In this document: positions 1-10,590 of the stretch, piece by piece
How positions within the stretch are numbered: position 1 is the stretch's first letter
Layout: each line of letters begins with the position of its first letter
Source: Rotaria socialis
Lineage: Eukaryota > Rotifera > Eurotatoria > Philodinida > Philodinidae
Assembly: GCA_905331475.1 (NCBI GenBank)
Contig: CAJNYU010000019.1
Span: 26,593-90,592, forward strand
DNA: 64,000 nucleotides
Direction: 5' to 3'
Program-made: the position numbers and the translations under genes
The notes under the pieces: generated by a model
What the model saw: the letters and a program-made list of their open reading frames with translations, nothing else
What the model was told of the DNA's origin: nothing
Databases searched by the model: none

Positions 1-537
1 AATAAATACATTCAAATCATTTTTTACACAGGATTAAACTTACTAAAACGAACACTGGCCGTCAATGGTGGCAATAAAACCATATTACAACACGAGCACA
101 ACAATCGTTTCATCTCAGGATGTCTAAAACAAACATAAAATAAATTCATTCATCAATAGAGCTCTGCGAATCTAGGATCTCTAGAAAAACCAAAACTACT
201 TTTTCAACTTCAACAAGAAAATTTCCCCATTAGTCGATGAACTAGCAGCAGTGACTTTTGCGCTCCGAATATTTCTTACAATCGAATCTGTTTCTTTTGA
301 GCATGCGCACGCATTTGTTTAACAAGATGTCGTACCAAATTCAAATCCGCAGTTGTCAATAGAACAGTATGTGCACACTGATAAAAACAAAAACCGGTCA
401 TCCTTCGTTAAGAATCAAGTCTTCTTGTCTCATCTCACTTGAAATAAATACGAAAGATGATTAGCAGCATTTACATTTGTTGGTGATGTTAAAAAACCTG
501 TACGATTTTTCTTCGATTTATGATCTATTGCAGCCAT
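1..537 (-). CDS. RPP21: RNase P/MRP protein subunit p21 (Rpr2/RPP21 family), 5' part; runs off the window
   Basis: Partial gene reading off the left edge. Exons seen: 537-439, 377-280 and 123-44, joined in frame by GT-AG introns; a donor (gtaagt) follows position 44, so at least one more exon lies outside. The first exon starts MAAIDHKSKKNRTG and contains NHLSYLFQ; the second has the helical stretch leading to KKQIRL; the third continues HPEMKRLLCSCC, the Cys-x2-Cys half of the zinc-binding site of Rpr2-type proteins, followed by the typical LTASVR. Family knowledge: Rpr2/p21 is a protein subunit of nuclear RNase P and MRP, acting in tRNA 5' maturation. The start ATG is preceded directly by an acceptor-like cttttacag, so it may begin at a cis or trans splice site. 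The identification rests on motif order and spacing; a related Rpr2-domain paralogue is possible. Confidence 0.75.
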
Positions 538-1108
538 CTGTAAAAGAAAATAGAATATGATCAAGAATTCTCCGTTTCCTTTTCTTTAATGAATACGATA
601 ATGTTAAGAGAGAAACAAAAGAAACAATAGATGCTCTATTTGAATAAAACGATATAGCCCATAAACAAAAAATAGTAAAACAAAACCAGAAGAGAGTTGT
701 TAAAGATTGTACACACGCACAAGAAGATTGACATGTATTGAGAGGAAAATTTCTACTTTACCTAGAGAAAGAAAGCTTGGCATTTTTCTTTTTTCGTTGT
801 TTTTATTCATGTCTAAGATAAGCATACAACACAATAAAGAAGTAAACAGGCACAAAAACAAGAAGTGAATGTATATGTTGTGAAATCTTAGCATAGAAAA
901 AAGAAAACATCAAGGAATTTGATCATAGAAACAACAGAACCACTATGTTTGGCTAAGTTTTCGTGTTTTTTTTTTCTTAATGATGCGTAATAACAATATT
1001 GTTGATAAACAAAAGAAAGAAAAAGAGAAAAGAAACAAAGCAAATAACCAATGGAATATAATAAGAAATAAAGTTCAACGAGGATTTATCGTCATGTTTA
1101 GTCGAGAT
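538..1108. other. Intergenic, RPP21 to KDEL receptor
   Basis: AT-rich spacer with no coding evidence. It should hold the 3' UTR of the KDEL receptor gene and the 5' region of the RPP21 gene. The short open frames here look like chance. Confidence 0.5.
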
Positions 1109-1909
1109 TTATGCAGGTAATGATAGTTTTTTTCCTTTCAAAACTAAAAAACAAATCGTCTTCGGAATGATTGCAAAAAAATTTTCTTTTACCTCTTGTT
1201 ATATAAAGATAGAAGAAATCACAATAGAGAACTGTTTGAACAACACCAGATAAGATTGAAATCCAATCAATAAAATGTTCCGTATGGTAACGATAAGCCC
1301 AATTAAGAATATAGAAAAATCGATAAATACCCAATGCAAATAAATAATGACTTGTAATGGTTTCGGCTTCGCCCGTTTTGCTAACCATAAATAATTGAGG
1401 GAGTATAGCAACGGATTCAAGATAAATTGAGAATGTCCAAAGAACCTAAGTTTGAATTTGAACTTTTTCATTATTAAAACAAAAAACAACTTACTTCTAA
1501 TACGGAAAATTCATGATTCCATAATAAAGCAAGTGCAGCGGAGGGTAACAATAAAAATTCAATACGAAATGTATCATGATTACGATCGAATGTCGCTTTG
1601 AATTTACGATAAATCAAAAACAGCGTAAAAAATGTAGAACCAAGATAAACTATCTTCATAATCGAATTGTATAAACTAATAAAATGAGTAAATAAATCAA
1701 GATAACGACACATAAATACTATAGCATAGAGAATGACACTCTTGCCAGATAGACCTAAATTAGAGAATAAATAGGTTTTTATTTTTATTTTGAATAGATC
1801 AATCAAATTTAACGTTACCAGCACATGAACGTGTCTTCCATACTTTAAGTAGTAAAATAATAATAGCACATAAATGGGAAAAATCCCCAAATAGACGAAA
1901 GATATTCAT
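1109..1909 (-). CDS. KDELR: KDEL receptor (ER lumen protein-retaining receptor), complete, 4 exons
   Basis: Seven-pass Golgi/ER receptor that binds the C-terminal KDEL-type signal of escaped ER chaperones and returns them in COPI vesicles. Exons 1909-1819, 1754-1495, 1445-1193 and 1143-1109 join in frame to 212 codons plus stop, exactly the usual family length. The protein starts [13 protein letters not shown] and keeps family signatures: KTRSCAGLSGKS, the RYLDLF motif, YSKFKAT-like and NHDTFR segments, [48 protein letters not shown], and the last tiny exon supplies [11 protein letters not shown]. Introns are 64, 49 and 49 nt with GT-AG ends. The ATG is immediately preceded by tatttaag, an acceptor-like site. 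No lesion seen; conservation is very high. Confidence 0.97.
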
Positions 1910-2936
1910 CTTAAATAGGACAATTATAGTTTTTATTTAATATTGGCGCGCTTATCTAAAACAGTTTAGAGTGAAGAAACATCAGATGTTGAAGGCAATT
2001 TAGTACGGAATCGGTAAACATAATCAGACAAACGTATTGGTAAGAGTACGTGGCCTAGAAAACGAATTTATGACACCAATCAAAACTCTTTATCATAGTT
2101 GGCGTTTTAAACTCATATGAAATGTTCAATATTGAATAGATTTTTACTTATTCGATAAATTTAACAATGTTTTAAAGTTAATACAATAATAGTTTGCTTT
2201 TTTGAAATCTAGATGTCAGTATCAGTCAAAATAGACGATGCCTGTTGTTCATACTTCTTGTTGCTATGAGACAAAATTCTCCGAATTTATCATAAAAAAA
2301 TCTATTGTTTTGACAATCATTTAATGTCAATACATTAGAGGCGAAGTTTATCAATGTGAAAATATTCTCACAGGCGACAGTTGTTTTGCACAGATAACCA
2401 ATAATTTGATTTCGCGTATAGCGCTGAATAATGGATGTGTTAAAAGAATCTACCGAATTCATTTTTTGAAGTTGTTTGTTGCTGGGGCGCGATTGTACTC
2501 TATGAACTTTGGCCCCGATTACATAAATCTGCAGTGAATGTATCAAGAAGTAATTGAACATTGACATTCAGCTGTAATCGCTTTTCAATAACAGTCCTAT
2601 TATGAGACTTTTCATGAAACGTATGGTAAAGCAAAAACTAAATATTCATTTAAGAAAAGGCAAAATGCTCCGTATCGATGTAGATAATTTTGTTTTTGTC
2701 TGTTTTCTTTTTTGATGCAACGAGAAAATAGCCCCGAGTAATCATACATAATGAACGCACATCAGCAAAAAATAAACTGGAAAAAAGAACAAAATAATAA
2801 ATATCTCAAGAAATCTTCGTTTCTTTTAATACGCAGATCATGTGAAAATACACAAACACAAAAGAAAAAAACGAGGGAAACTTAACAGCTGCAAATAAAT
2901 AAAAGTAGACTTTCCTAATTGTATAGATGAGCGATA
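1910..2936. other. Intergenic between KDEL receptor and pelota
   Basis: About 1 kb of AT-rich DNA containing the pelota 3' side and the KDEL receptor promoter side. A 113-codon open frame from a true ATG lies on the minus strand at 2226-2567; it has no recognisable domain, signal peptide or repeat and is listed separately at low confidence. Confidence 0.5.
2226..2567 (-). CDS. Possible small hypothetical ORF, 113 aa
   Basis: Open frame beginning MSMFNYFLIHSL. It is somewhat less AT-biased than the flanks and contains scattered Cys and Asn residues but no motif I recognise. It sits between two conserved genes on the same strand. It may be chance; only transcript data could decide. No function proposed. 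Confidence 0.15.
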   Translation of the reverse strand: MSMFNYFLIHSLQIYVIGAKVHRVQSRPSNKQLQKMNSVDSFNTSIIQRYTRNQIIGYLCKTTVACENIFTLINFASNVLTLNDCQNNRFFYDKFGEFCLIATRSMNNRHRLF

Positions 2937-4407
2937 TCACCAAGCTGATGCTTCAGCTCGGCCATTTTCTTTAAATGTTCTATTATTATCCATTGATTGA
3001 TCGTCATCTGTATTATTGAAATGGTGAACAGGTCGATTTGGATTGTGAGATAGATTATCATTTTCTAATTCATCTTGCTCTTCGTTCGTTATTTCGGCAT
3101 GATGATGATGATGTTCGTCAAATAAATCAAGATCCGGCATGGGAAACCGTAGAATGGCAGCTATGCCTGTCAATTGACTTAATCGTTCACCTGATGCATG
3201 CATACTGGAGAAGGAAATCAATCGAATATAATGAAAAAAAAAGCAAATTCTGAAGACGTTACCTAGAAAACAATCGAACTGTACCACCACTTTCTTTAAC
3301 TGAATCAACAAGTTGAACAAAGCGCCGTCGTTTGGTAAAATCAATATTTCGAAAAAGTTCATCGGTAATCAAAAGATCTAAAATACGATTTTTTTTAATC
3401 ATTTAGATTTTTCATTTTTTCTTTTACATTCAATGGCTTGTGATTGATTTGCTTTTTCTACAACTTCTAAACCATAATACGCTTTGTCTGGTTCGTCATT
3501 TAATAGACGCATAAATTGATCGAGTAATTTCATTTCCTCGGCTGCTTTCGTATCCGATAGACGATTTAATACTAATGGGTCTTGTAGAATTTCGGTTAGT
3601 GCATGTTTAAAACCGTTACTTGAATGTAATAGAAGAAATTTACTTCGATTTTCCAGTAAACGTCTTTCATCGTCGCGCGCGGCTTTGTTTAGCATATATT
3701 CAAAAAATTGATCTTTAATAAAACCCGGACTAGCGATAATAACCGCTTTAATTAATGAGAAATCAATATGTTTGATAATTGCAGCTATGATTGTATCAAA
3801 AAATTTTTCCATTCCTCGATCATGTTGAGCACAAAGACCTTTTCGTTTACGCGGAATTGTGTGTTCGATTTTTTGGCGATGTATAGTTAAATGTTCTGTT
3901 ATTAGACATACATTCGCTAAGCCTTCATGCATAACAACAGCAGCGACATCGGCTTGATGTGCCGGATTGCAAGCCATTTCTACACGATCCATTGCTATAG
4001 AATCCCATTCGTGTTTATGTAATGTGAACGCATTATGTAATTCTAAATCCAATGTGTGATAGGAACCTGTATGGAAAAATAATTTTTAAGATAAGTTTTG
4101 AAATAATTTATGTCGAACCTTTTTTAACATATTCATTTTCTTCAATGGTGCATCCCTTGATTCGAAGTGCACACGCAGCACTATCATAGGAAACAGTTTT
4201 TACGTCAATAGTTAATGTCATTCGTTTTCTTGTTGTTGTCGATGAGCCAGTATCAGTTGTTTGAACAACTTTTCGGACAGTCGATGCACGAAGACTATCG
4301 CCAACGGCAATCAAATTGTAGGCGTGCCACATATCTTCTTGTTCTTCAGGTTCAAGCCGGAGTTCACCACTTAAACCTCGGTCGAGGTTTTTCTTAATTA
4401 AACGCAT
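2937..4407 (-). CDS. PELO: Pelota/Dom34 ribosome-rescue factor, complete, 4 exons
   Basis: eRF1-like factor that, with Hbs1 and ABCE1, dissociates stalled ribosomes in no-go and non-stop decay. Exons 4407-4119, 4066-3428, 3377-3263 and 3204-2937 join to 437 codons including stop. Domain 1 (about 1-130) starts [11 protein letters not shown] and has [14 protein letters not shown] and [12 protein letters not shown]; the central domain has [24 protein letters not shown] and ASPGF; the C-terminal domain has FLLLH-x-[25 protein letters not shown] and [20 protein letters not shown]. Introns are 52, 50 and 58 nt. The C-terminus carries an extra acidic, His/Asn-rich tail of about 70 residues beyond the conserved end, including five consecutive His. 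Length 436 aa against about 385 in human. Downstream neighbour is the KDEL receptor on the same strand. Confidence 0.96.
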
Positions 4408-4816
4408 TGTAAAATTTTGTCGTTTAGATTAGATCATATTCGTCATGAAAAGACGCAGTATAAAAATGAATCTAGAAAAAAAAGTCGTGAGCTTTTTTCT
4501 TTTTTATTGTTCTTTCGAAAGTTTGTTACACGTTAGAATGATTCATAAATATTTCCAACGTTATTTTTCTTGGTGAAATTATTTTACCAATAGAATCATA
4601 TGTTATGTACAAGCATCGCCCGAAATGAGACAAACGTTGCGTCATCCAACATTAAATCCATGCTATACTTTGTTCCAATATTTGTTACGATATTATGATC
4701 GATAGATGTCAGCACCTGTCATCAAGAATGATCTCTATTATGGTGTGAGGGAGTGAGTGGTAGCAGAACTCTACGTGTAACTCTGTTAAACAAAACAAAA
4801 AGGGATATTCGACATT
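4408..4816. other. Intergenic between pelota and F-box gene
   Basis: About 400 bp, AT-rich; presumably the pelota promoter and the F-box gene 3' end. No other feature seen. Confidence 0.5.
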
Positions 4817-5896
4817 TTATGTAGAACAAGTAACTTTATCAAAGTGATGTCCTCCTTGATAAGAATGTATTGTCGATTCGGGAGATGTAAAAATAGTAAA
4901 GCTTGATGTCCAGTCGTCACGAAATTGACATGTAACGAACCAACGTTTCTCTTCGAGCCAGAACGGTGTTCGGAATGAGTCTATTAATGATTCGAAATTC
5001 TCCCAATTTGAACAGTAGCAAAATATGCAAAATTCGAACCGAGAAAGTTTAGGTAATTTTGTTCGGACAAATTCTTCCCATCGAGATAATCGTCGAGCAA
5101 ATTCAAACGGTCTGCCCGCACTGGCGATATCTAGATGAGTGATAGACGGAAGTAAAGAAAGTAATAATTCAAGTTTATCCATTGTCGTTCGTATATCATT
5201 GAGTGTCAGAGATGTTATTTTTTGGTATGAGTTGAATAAAATAGTTTCATCTATCTCATGGATATAACAATTGTCCATGGTCAAAGAATGAATGCAAGGA
5301 GAATTGCCGAGAATTGAACGCAATTGTTCGATGGTACAAGTACTCAAAGATAATGTCTCAATTGTGGACAGGGCAGGCCATGGTAGTTTATTTTTATCAC
5401 GGAGATCTGAGTAGAGAATAATATTATGAAGAGTCGGTTGTGCGATAATTTGAGAGAGAAGTTCTAATGTATCTTCACTTTCTTTTGGTATGTCTGAGTA
5501 GATGGCAAATGATCTTAGCTTACAGTTCACAGCAACATGATGTAAGATGATGTTTAAGTCATTGATGTTAGTTCGATGAAGACATAGTGAGTGAAGTCGA
5601 GTAAATTGACCGATTTTGATCATTGGTAGAGATAATTCGATCCAATTGATTTTGTAACATCGAGTTCCGAAATCCAGCGAGATAATATTTTCAGGTCGAA
5701 CAAGGCGACAAATGTTCATCTTTGACGTAGAATGAAAGCATATTTTATATCGATTGTATGTATTTGTAATCGAATATAGATTTATACAAACACGTCGCAA
5801 TGATAGAAGTATTGTTTCTGAATCAAGAAAATCGCAGATTCTATAGAGAAGTTCAGCGGGCAATGTCAGCAGAGAACTTCTGTATTGTTCCGCCAT
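4817..5896 (-). CDS. F-box / leucine-rich-repeat-like protein, 359 aa
   Basis: Probable substrate-recognition subunit of an SCF ubiquitin ligase. A true ATG opens the frame (MAEQYRSSLLTLPAELLYRI). Residues about 10-55 form an F-box: LPAELLYRICDFLD followed by LRRVCINLYSI. The rest consists of irregular leucine-rich segments of about 25 residues (for example LHSLCLHRTNIND, LSTIETLSLSTCTIEQL, KITSLTLNDI, ITHLDIASAG), ending in FRTPFWLEEKRWF, a pattern common in large bdelloid F-box families. Single exon. The F-box assignment is good; the target is unknown. Bdelloid genomes carry many such genes, so the family is probably lineage-expanded. Confidence 0.8.
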   Translation of the reverse strand: MAEQYRSSLLTLPAELLYRICDFLDSETILLSLRRVCINLYSITNTYNRYKICFHSTSKMNICRLVRPENIISLDFGTRCYKINWIELSLPMIKIGQFTRLHSLCLHRTNINDLNIILHHVAVNCKLRSFAIYSDIPKESEDTLELLSQIIAQPTLHNIILYSDLRDKNKLPWPALSTIETLSLSTCTIEQLRSILGNSPCIHSLTMDNCYIHEIDETILFNSYQKITSLTLNDIRTTMDKLELLLSLLPSITHLDIASAGRPFEFARRLSRWEEFVRTKLPKLSRFEFCIFCYCSNWENFESLIDSFRTPFWLEEKRWFVTCQFRDDWTSSFTIFTSPESTIHSYQGGHHFDKVTCST

Positions 5897-7011
5897 TACC
5901 GATGTTCTGTTAACTTACATGTTCAGGTATATCGGGTGTTCTTAGGCGGAGAGAAGCATTAGAGGTCGCCGAGAGATTGATTTTGACGACTATTTTTTCT
6001 TTTGAACGGATAGTTAGAATTCTTTTTTTGCGTTCTGCGTTATTCGTCAACTTTTCTCGAAGCACACAATGCAACAGAAAAAAAACTCCTAAGAGAAAAA
6101 AGTTACATTCATAAAAATATACCCTCAACATTATTTTTCTTTTCATCTAAATTCTGATCTTCTACTAATTAATATCATAAGATACAGTTATTGAAGTATT
6201 TCTATCGTATTAAAATGACGGTTTCGACCGAATATCAGATGATTTATTTTTCTGACAAGTCAAAATCTTTTTTCTGTTTCTTATTAATATCGATGAAATA
6301 AAAAAAATAATATGATGCATCGAAGCAAACGTGTACATTAGAGCCTTCATTTTTTCGTTCTACCATGTGGTTAATAATGGAAATTTGCATCAAAGAATGC
6401 GTCCTAGCTGTCAAATAGCATCGGGCATTCTTATGAATACCGATTAAAAATAACAACACCATACTTTAGGATTAGGGGAAAGCAAAAATTTTCTTTTCGA
6501 CTATCACTGGGACCCAGTTGTGAGAATGATTCTCCATTCAGTATTGTAGCGGTATCTTTTTTATCACGTACAATCTCTGAGTCGGATATATTTAGAGAAA
6601 GCAACACATAATTATATACACGCAAGTATTCATAAATAAGAAACGATTAAAAAGTCGCATAAGACCAAAATATAATTATATACATTATTGACGCGCATGC
6701 AGAACACGTCTGCTCGCAAATTACGTTTTTTCTTGCATATGTACGTAAACATTGTAACATGCTTGTTTATTTTATTGAATCGTATTCACTTTTTCACTAG
6801 AATCTTGATGAGAAGTAAAAAATAGAATAACACCTCGGTAGGCATTTTTATTATTTCTTACAAAACATTACTATATAACTCATTGAATTGAACAAATTAA
6901 GATCTAAATTTGCGATGGAATATTTTTTTTGTAGATATCGTCGAACTATAAAATCAAGAGATGAGAAACAAAACGTATTAGTGCTACATTTCATCAAGTT
7001 TATCAAAAGAT
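5897..7011. other. Divergent intergenic between F-box and SDR genes
   Basis: 1.1 kb separating a minus-strand from a plus-strand gene, so it should contain both promoters. AT-rich with small non-conserved open frames; no RNA gene or repeat recognised. Confidence 0.5.
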
Positions 7012-7989
7012 ATGTTTGTAATCGTTATTTACGTATTTCTCGTCTATGTTGCCTATCAGGTTTATAAGCATTTTTGTCCACCACCCGATGTTAATAGTCA
7101 AGGAAAATATGTTCTTATATCAGGCTGTGACAGTGGCTTTGGCAATGCTCTAGCAATTGAACTTGATAAACGAGGCTTCAATGTACTGGCTGGTATTTTC
7201 GGCGAACAAAGTCGAGAAGCACTCACGAGTACTCTCTCATCACGAGCAACAGTCTTTTGTATTGATATAAGTAAAGAAGATCAAATCAATTCAGCTTACG
7301 AAATTGTTAAAGACAAAACCAATGTACTTCATGCTCTAGTCAACAATGCGGGCATCTGTGAAAATGGCCTCATCGATTGGACTTCGATGGATACGATGCG
7401 TCAACACATGGATGTGAATTTTTTCGGGCATGTTGCAATGACAAAAACGTTTTTACCGCTACTCATTGCTAAACGAGACTCACGCGTGGTAAACGTTTCA
7501 TCAATTGCTGGTTTCTTAGCTGGACCAAGCATAGCTGCGTATAGCGCTTCGAAATATGCTCTTGAATCGTTCTCGGATTGTCTTCGTCGCGAAATGGCTG
7601 TATGGGGTCTACGAGTGAGTATCATCGAACCTGGTGCTATGCGAACACCGATTGTCGAAGGGCTTGATCTTGCGGCACATAAGCAATGGGTAAGCATTCC
7701 CGACGACGTCAAAGAACGATGGGGAGAAGAATTTTTTCAACATCAAGTGAAGAAATTAGAAAAAAATACAGTTTTGAAAATGGCTGAAAATCCCAACAAA
7801 GTAGTAGAAGCACTTCGACATGCCATCATGAATACATGCCCAGAAATTCGTTATCGACCCGGTTGGCAATCAAGTCTTATTTTTTTTCCACTTTCTATGT
7901 GTCCTGCTGGGTTCATCGATTTCCTAATGGAAATGGGTCGTGACAAAAGTGTAAATCCTGCTGGTGTTCGCAAACAACTCACAGACTAA
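7012..7989 (+). CDS. Short-chain dehydrogenase, retinol/17-beta-hydroxysteroid dehydrogenase-like, 325 aa
   Basis: Membrane-anchored NAD(P)-dependent oxidoreductase. Residues 1-20 form a hydrophobic N-terminal anchor. The Rossmann motif SGCDSGFG is at 37-44, in the form typical of RDH/HSD17B6/DHRS9-type enzymes. NNAG is at 111-114, the catalytic Ser in NVSSIAG near 163, and the YxxxK pair in YSASK at Tyr177 and Lys181, followed by EPGAMRTPI. These are all catalytic residues of classical SDRs, so the enzyme should be active. Family members oxidise or reduce retinoids or steroids at the ER membrane; the actual substrate cannot be read from the sequence. Single exon, normal length. The ATG directly precedes the anchor. 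Confidence 0.92.
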   Translation: MFVIVIYVFLVYVAYQVYKHFCPPPDVNSQGKYVLISGCDSGFGNALAIELDKRGFNVLAGIFGEQSREALTSTLSSRATVFCIDISKEDQINSAYEIVKDKTNVLHALVNNAGICENGLIDWTSMDTMRQHMDVNFFGHVAMTKTFLPLLIAKRDSRVVNVSSIAGFLAGPSIAAYSASKYALESFSDCLRREMAVWGLRVSIIEPGAMRTPIVEGLDLAAHKQWVSIPDDVKERWGEEFFQHQVKKLEKNTVLKMAENPNKVVEALRHAIMNTCPEIRYRPGWQSSLIFFPLSMCPAGFIDFLMEMGRDKSVNPAGVRKQLTD

Positions 7990-8482
7990 TTTGCTAGAAT
8001 CGTAACATCAGTCATTTAAACATTCGTATTTTATTTAATTAAGCGTAGAATTGTTGCGTTGTACTGCCAGTTATATATCATCGAAAACTTTCACTCCTTT
8101 CAAATTACCTATGATCAACAAAATTTTGTGTTGTTTTCAATGTCTTGGATATGCTTTTTTTCTCAAATGAATCTCTCTAGTAAAGATTGTGTATGTGCAT
8201 TTGATTTTCCTGTTATTTGTTGCAACTCATACATTTTACAAGTAAAATAATGAGTGTGTATCATCATTAAATATGCTCAAATGAAACAGTCCTCTATGAT
8301 ATAAGTAGGTGGCATTTTTGTTTTTGAAATAGATTCAAAATTACGGGCGTGGGTGTGGTCGAAGAGAAATTTTACTCGCATTCACTCTTATCAAAGGGTA
8401 TCTTAGCGTTTTTTTTTTATTCAATCTTGTTTTATTCTATACAACAAATAAAAATATCGGTATTACATTATACTAGTTCTAT
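7990..8482. other. Convergent intergenic between SDR and vWA genes
   Basis: About 490 bp between convergent genes. It holds a telomere-like motif (gggcgtgggtgtgg) at 8345-8358 and otherwise AT-rich 3' sequence. Confidence 0.5.
8345..8358 (+). repeat. Interstitial telomere-like repeat, single arm
   Basis: About two TGTGGG-type units, gggcgtgggtgtgg, followed by tcgaag. One of at least eight such patches in the window. Confidence 0.5.
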
Positions 8483-9698
8483 CTATTTTCGGCTTTTTGC
8501 CTTTTGAACAATTCGCTTTGCTTGCTCTAAACTCATGTCCTCTTCATCGAGTTCATAGTTCATATCCTCTTTGCTTTCCTCTTCTTCAACTTCTTTCACT
8601 TCTATTGTTTTAAATTTGGATGCCATTTCAGACATATCAGCACATTTCGAATAACATTCTTCGGCTGTTTTTGACGTAGCACCAGCTTTGTTGCGCATCT
8701 GCTTCGTACGCGTCTTTCTTGAAGCAAAATAATGATTAATACGTGTCGCTGTCTCTCGATCATCGACTCCATCTTCTTCTGCTTGTTGTATTTCACGAGC
8801 AATATCTGCCTGGGCATTTTGCATAAGACGTTCTAATGTTATTTCTTCACGTACGCCACCAATAATTACTTGAGCTAATAATTGCGCATTAATCATTGGA
8901 ACATATTGTCCACCGGTAATGTAGGCAATGGTCATGAAAAAATCTCGATACCGAACTAAAAAGAAAGAGAGAAAACTAATTAGATACGGCTCAAAAGATT
9001 TCAAAGAACTAACCTATGGGTGGTTCAACACCGACTGCATACAAGGTGATACGATGTTCGGCCATGTCTCGTGCGATTCTTAATGGGTCGTAACCAGCAG
9101 GACATCCATTCGGGAAACTGTCTCCATTCGGATCGAGACCGTGTGGTGGCGCATCAGAAATAAGAATACAAATCCTAGTGGCCTCTCGGCGCCATGATAG
9201 ATTGATAATATCGTGAAGTGCATCAGCCACTGCCTCCGGTGTATCACCGCCACCCTCTGCTCGACATTCTTGAAGCCAACTTTCCATCTCGTTAACACTA
9301 TTTGTGAAATTATGTACACGAGTGACAAATGTTGTATCCTATATAACGACATTACATTCGATGGAATTCTTATTACACGCACTATAACCACTCACTTGAG
9401 GAGGATGGTCCCGATATTCGACAAGTGCTAAACGGACGTCACTCTTTTCGCTTCTCACAATTTCTTCGACAATGGCACGAATGTTATTTTTAGCACCTTC
9501 GATGTACGAAGCCATTGATCCAGTACAATCCATTGCAAATGCAAGATCTATACTCGAAAGATAAATCTTTTCGATTTTAAAATCATTACTTTTTAAAATC
9601 TTACCGAGAATCGATGCATCATGTTCAGCCAATTCTGGTTGCTCAGGTTTATCAACGTGAAGTCCAGAGGTCACTTTAGAATGTTGACGTCTACTCAT
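8483..9698 (-). CDS. von Willebrand factor A domain protein, 366 aa, 3 exons
   Basis: Exons 9698-9396, 9338-9014 and 8955-8483 join in frame to 367 codons including stop; introns are 57 and 58 nt, GT-AG. A vWA fold spans about residues 45-245: the MIDAS strand LAFAMDCTGSMASY (Asp57, Thr59, Ser61), the GGGDTPEAVADAL segment with the MIDAS-loop Thr/Asp, ICILISDAPPHG, and ITLYAVGVEPPI. The MIDAS form DCTGS resembles the vWA domain of Dictyostelium VwkA-type proteins, but no alpha-kinase domain follows. The C-terminal third is charged and helical, ending in an acidic run and a Lys-rich tail. No signal peptide, so probably intracellular. Function unknown; likely a metal-dependent protein-binding module. 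Confidence 0.85.
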
Positions 9699-9938
9699 TT
9701 TTTAATAAGATAACACAAATTAGAAAATGAATGTAGGTGTATGTAGAATTACTCCTTTTTATAGATGGCCATAATTCTTACTCTATTAAAAACGTGTTGT
9801 GCAACTTTCAGTATTTCATCAGCCGACGTCACTTCTCAGTAATACCAAAAATAAAGTGTAGGCTGATGAAATGCAGACAGATAATATGCTGAAATAGAGA
9901 CAAACATGGGAGTTATTTTCTTTTAACGTCATATCTAT

Positions 9939-10149
9939 CCATGTAGCCGATTTTAGGAAATAATGGACATTGCAATGCATTATTTTACTATAGAAATGCA
10001 ATGTATGCAATTACATGATAATGCAACCTATTTAATGCATTGAAAAGCCAAAAAATAATTAATTATAGTGCATTAATTCATTTCTTTTGAAATAATGGAA
10101 AATAATGGGTCAGTTTTTCATTATTCATCCATTATCGGCTACATGGGTA
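9939..10149. repeat. Foldback island rich in AATGCATT-like motifs, TACCCATGT-type ends
   Basis: The left end ccatgtagccga is mirrored by the right end cggctacatggg. Inside are many variants of TGCAATGCATT and aataatgga in both orientations. About 210 bp, non-coding. Belongs to a proposed family of short islands with similar ends and dissimilar interiors. Confidence 0.5.
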
Positions 10150-10285
10150 GTAACGAAGAAGCCAGTATGTTTGAGTGTGAGTCAACCAATAAACATGACA
10201 CTCTATCTCCTACTGAAGCGACAAATTTGTCGAAAATGAAATAAGAAATTTAATGTAGTTGAATATAAATTAATTAAAGGGAATA

Positions 10286-10590
10286 GTACCCCAGGTCGAA
10301 CATTCCGGCCACCGGATCCCGTAGGATACTCCAGGGAATATGCGGGAAAGTCACCGTATCCTGCAGGAAAACACGGGAAGTCGCTGGAACATGGAAGCAG
10401 TATTCCGGTCAAAAATACGGCCGGACTTTTCCGGCGAATTCCTGCCAAGTTCCGGTGCTTTCCGGCAGGAATTGATCGGAAATCACTGGAAAAAACGCGA
10501 AAAATTTCCAACCGGAATACTGCTTCCACAAAATCAACGGAATTACCCGGAACCGGCCGTTTCCAGGCCGGACTGTTCGACCTGGGACAC
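10286..10590. repeat. GC-rich CCGGNAA foldback island
   Basis: Abrupt GC-rich block of about 305 bp. The left end taccccaggtcgaaca is mirrored by tgttcgacctggga at the right. The interior consists of short degenerate motifs such as ccggaa, ttccgg, caggaa and gggaa. Very similar in texture to 19738-20038 (both contain ggaagcagtattccgg). No RNA or protein is supported. Confidence 0.55.

Noticed and set aside
700..894. Minus-strand ORF as a last exon of the KDEL receptor
   Set aside because: The true last exon is 1143-1109, which supplies the conserved C-terminus and a stop.
7401..7712. Antisense ORF inside the SDR gene
   Set aside because: Shadow frame; the SDR catalytic motifs are on the plus strand.
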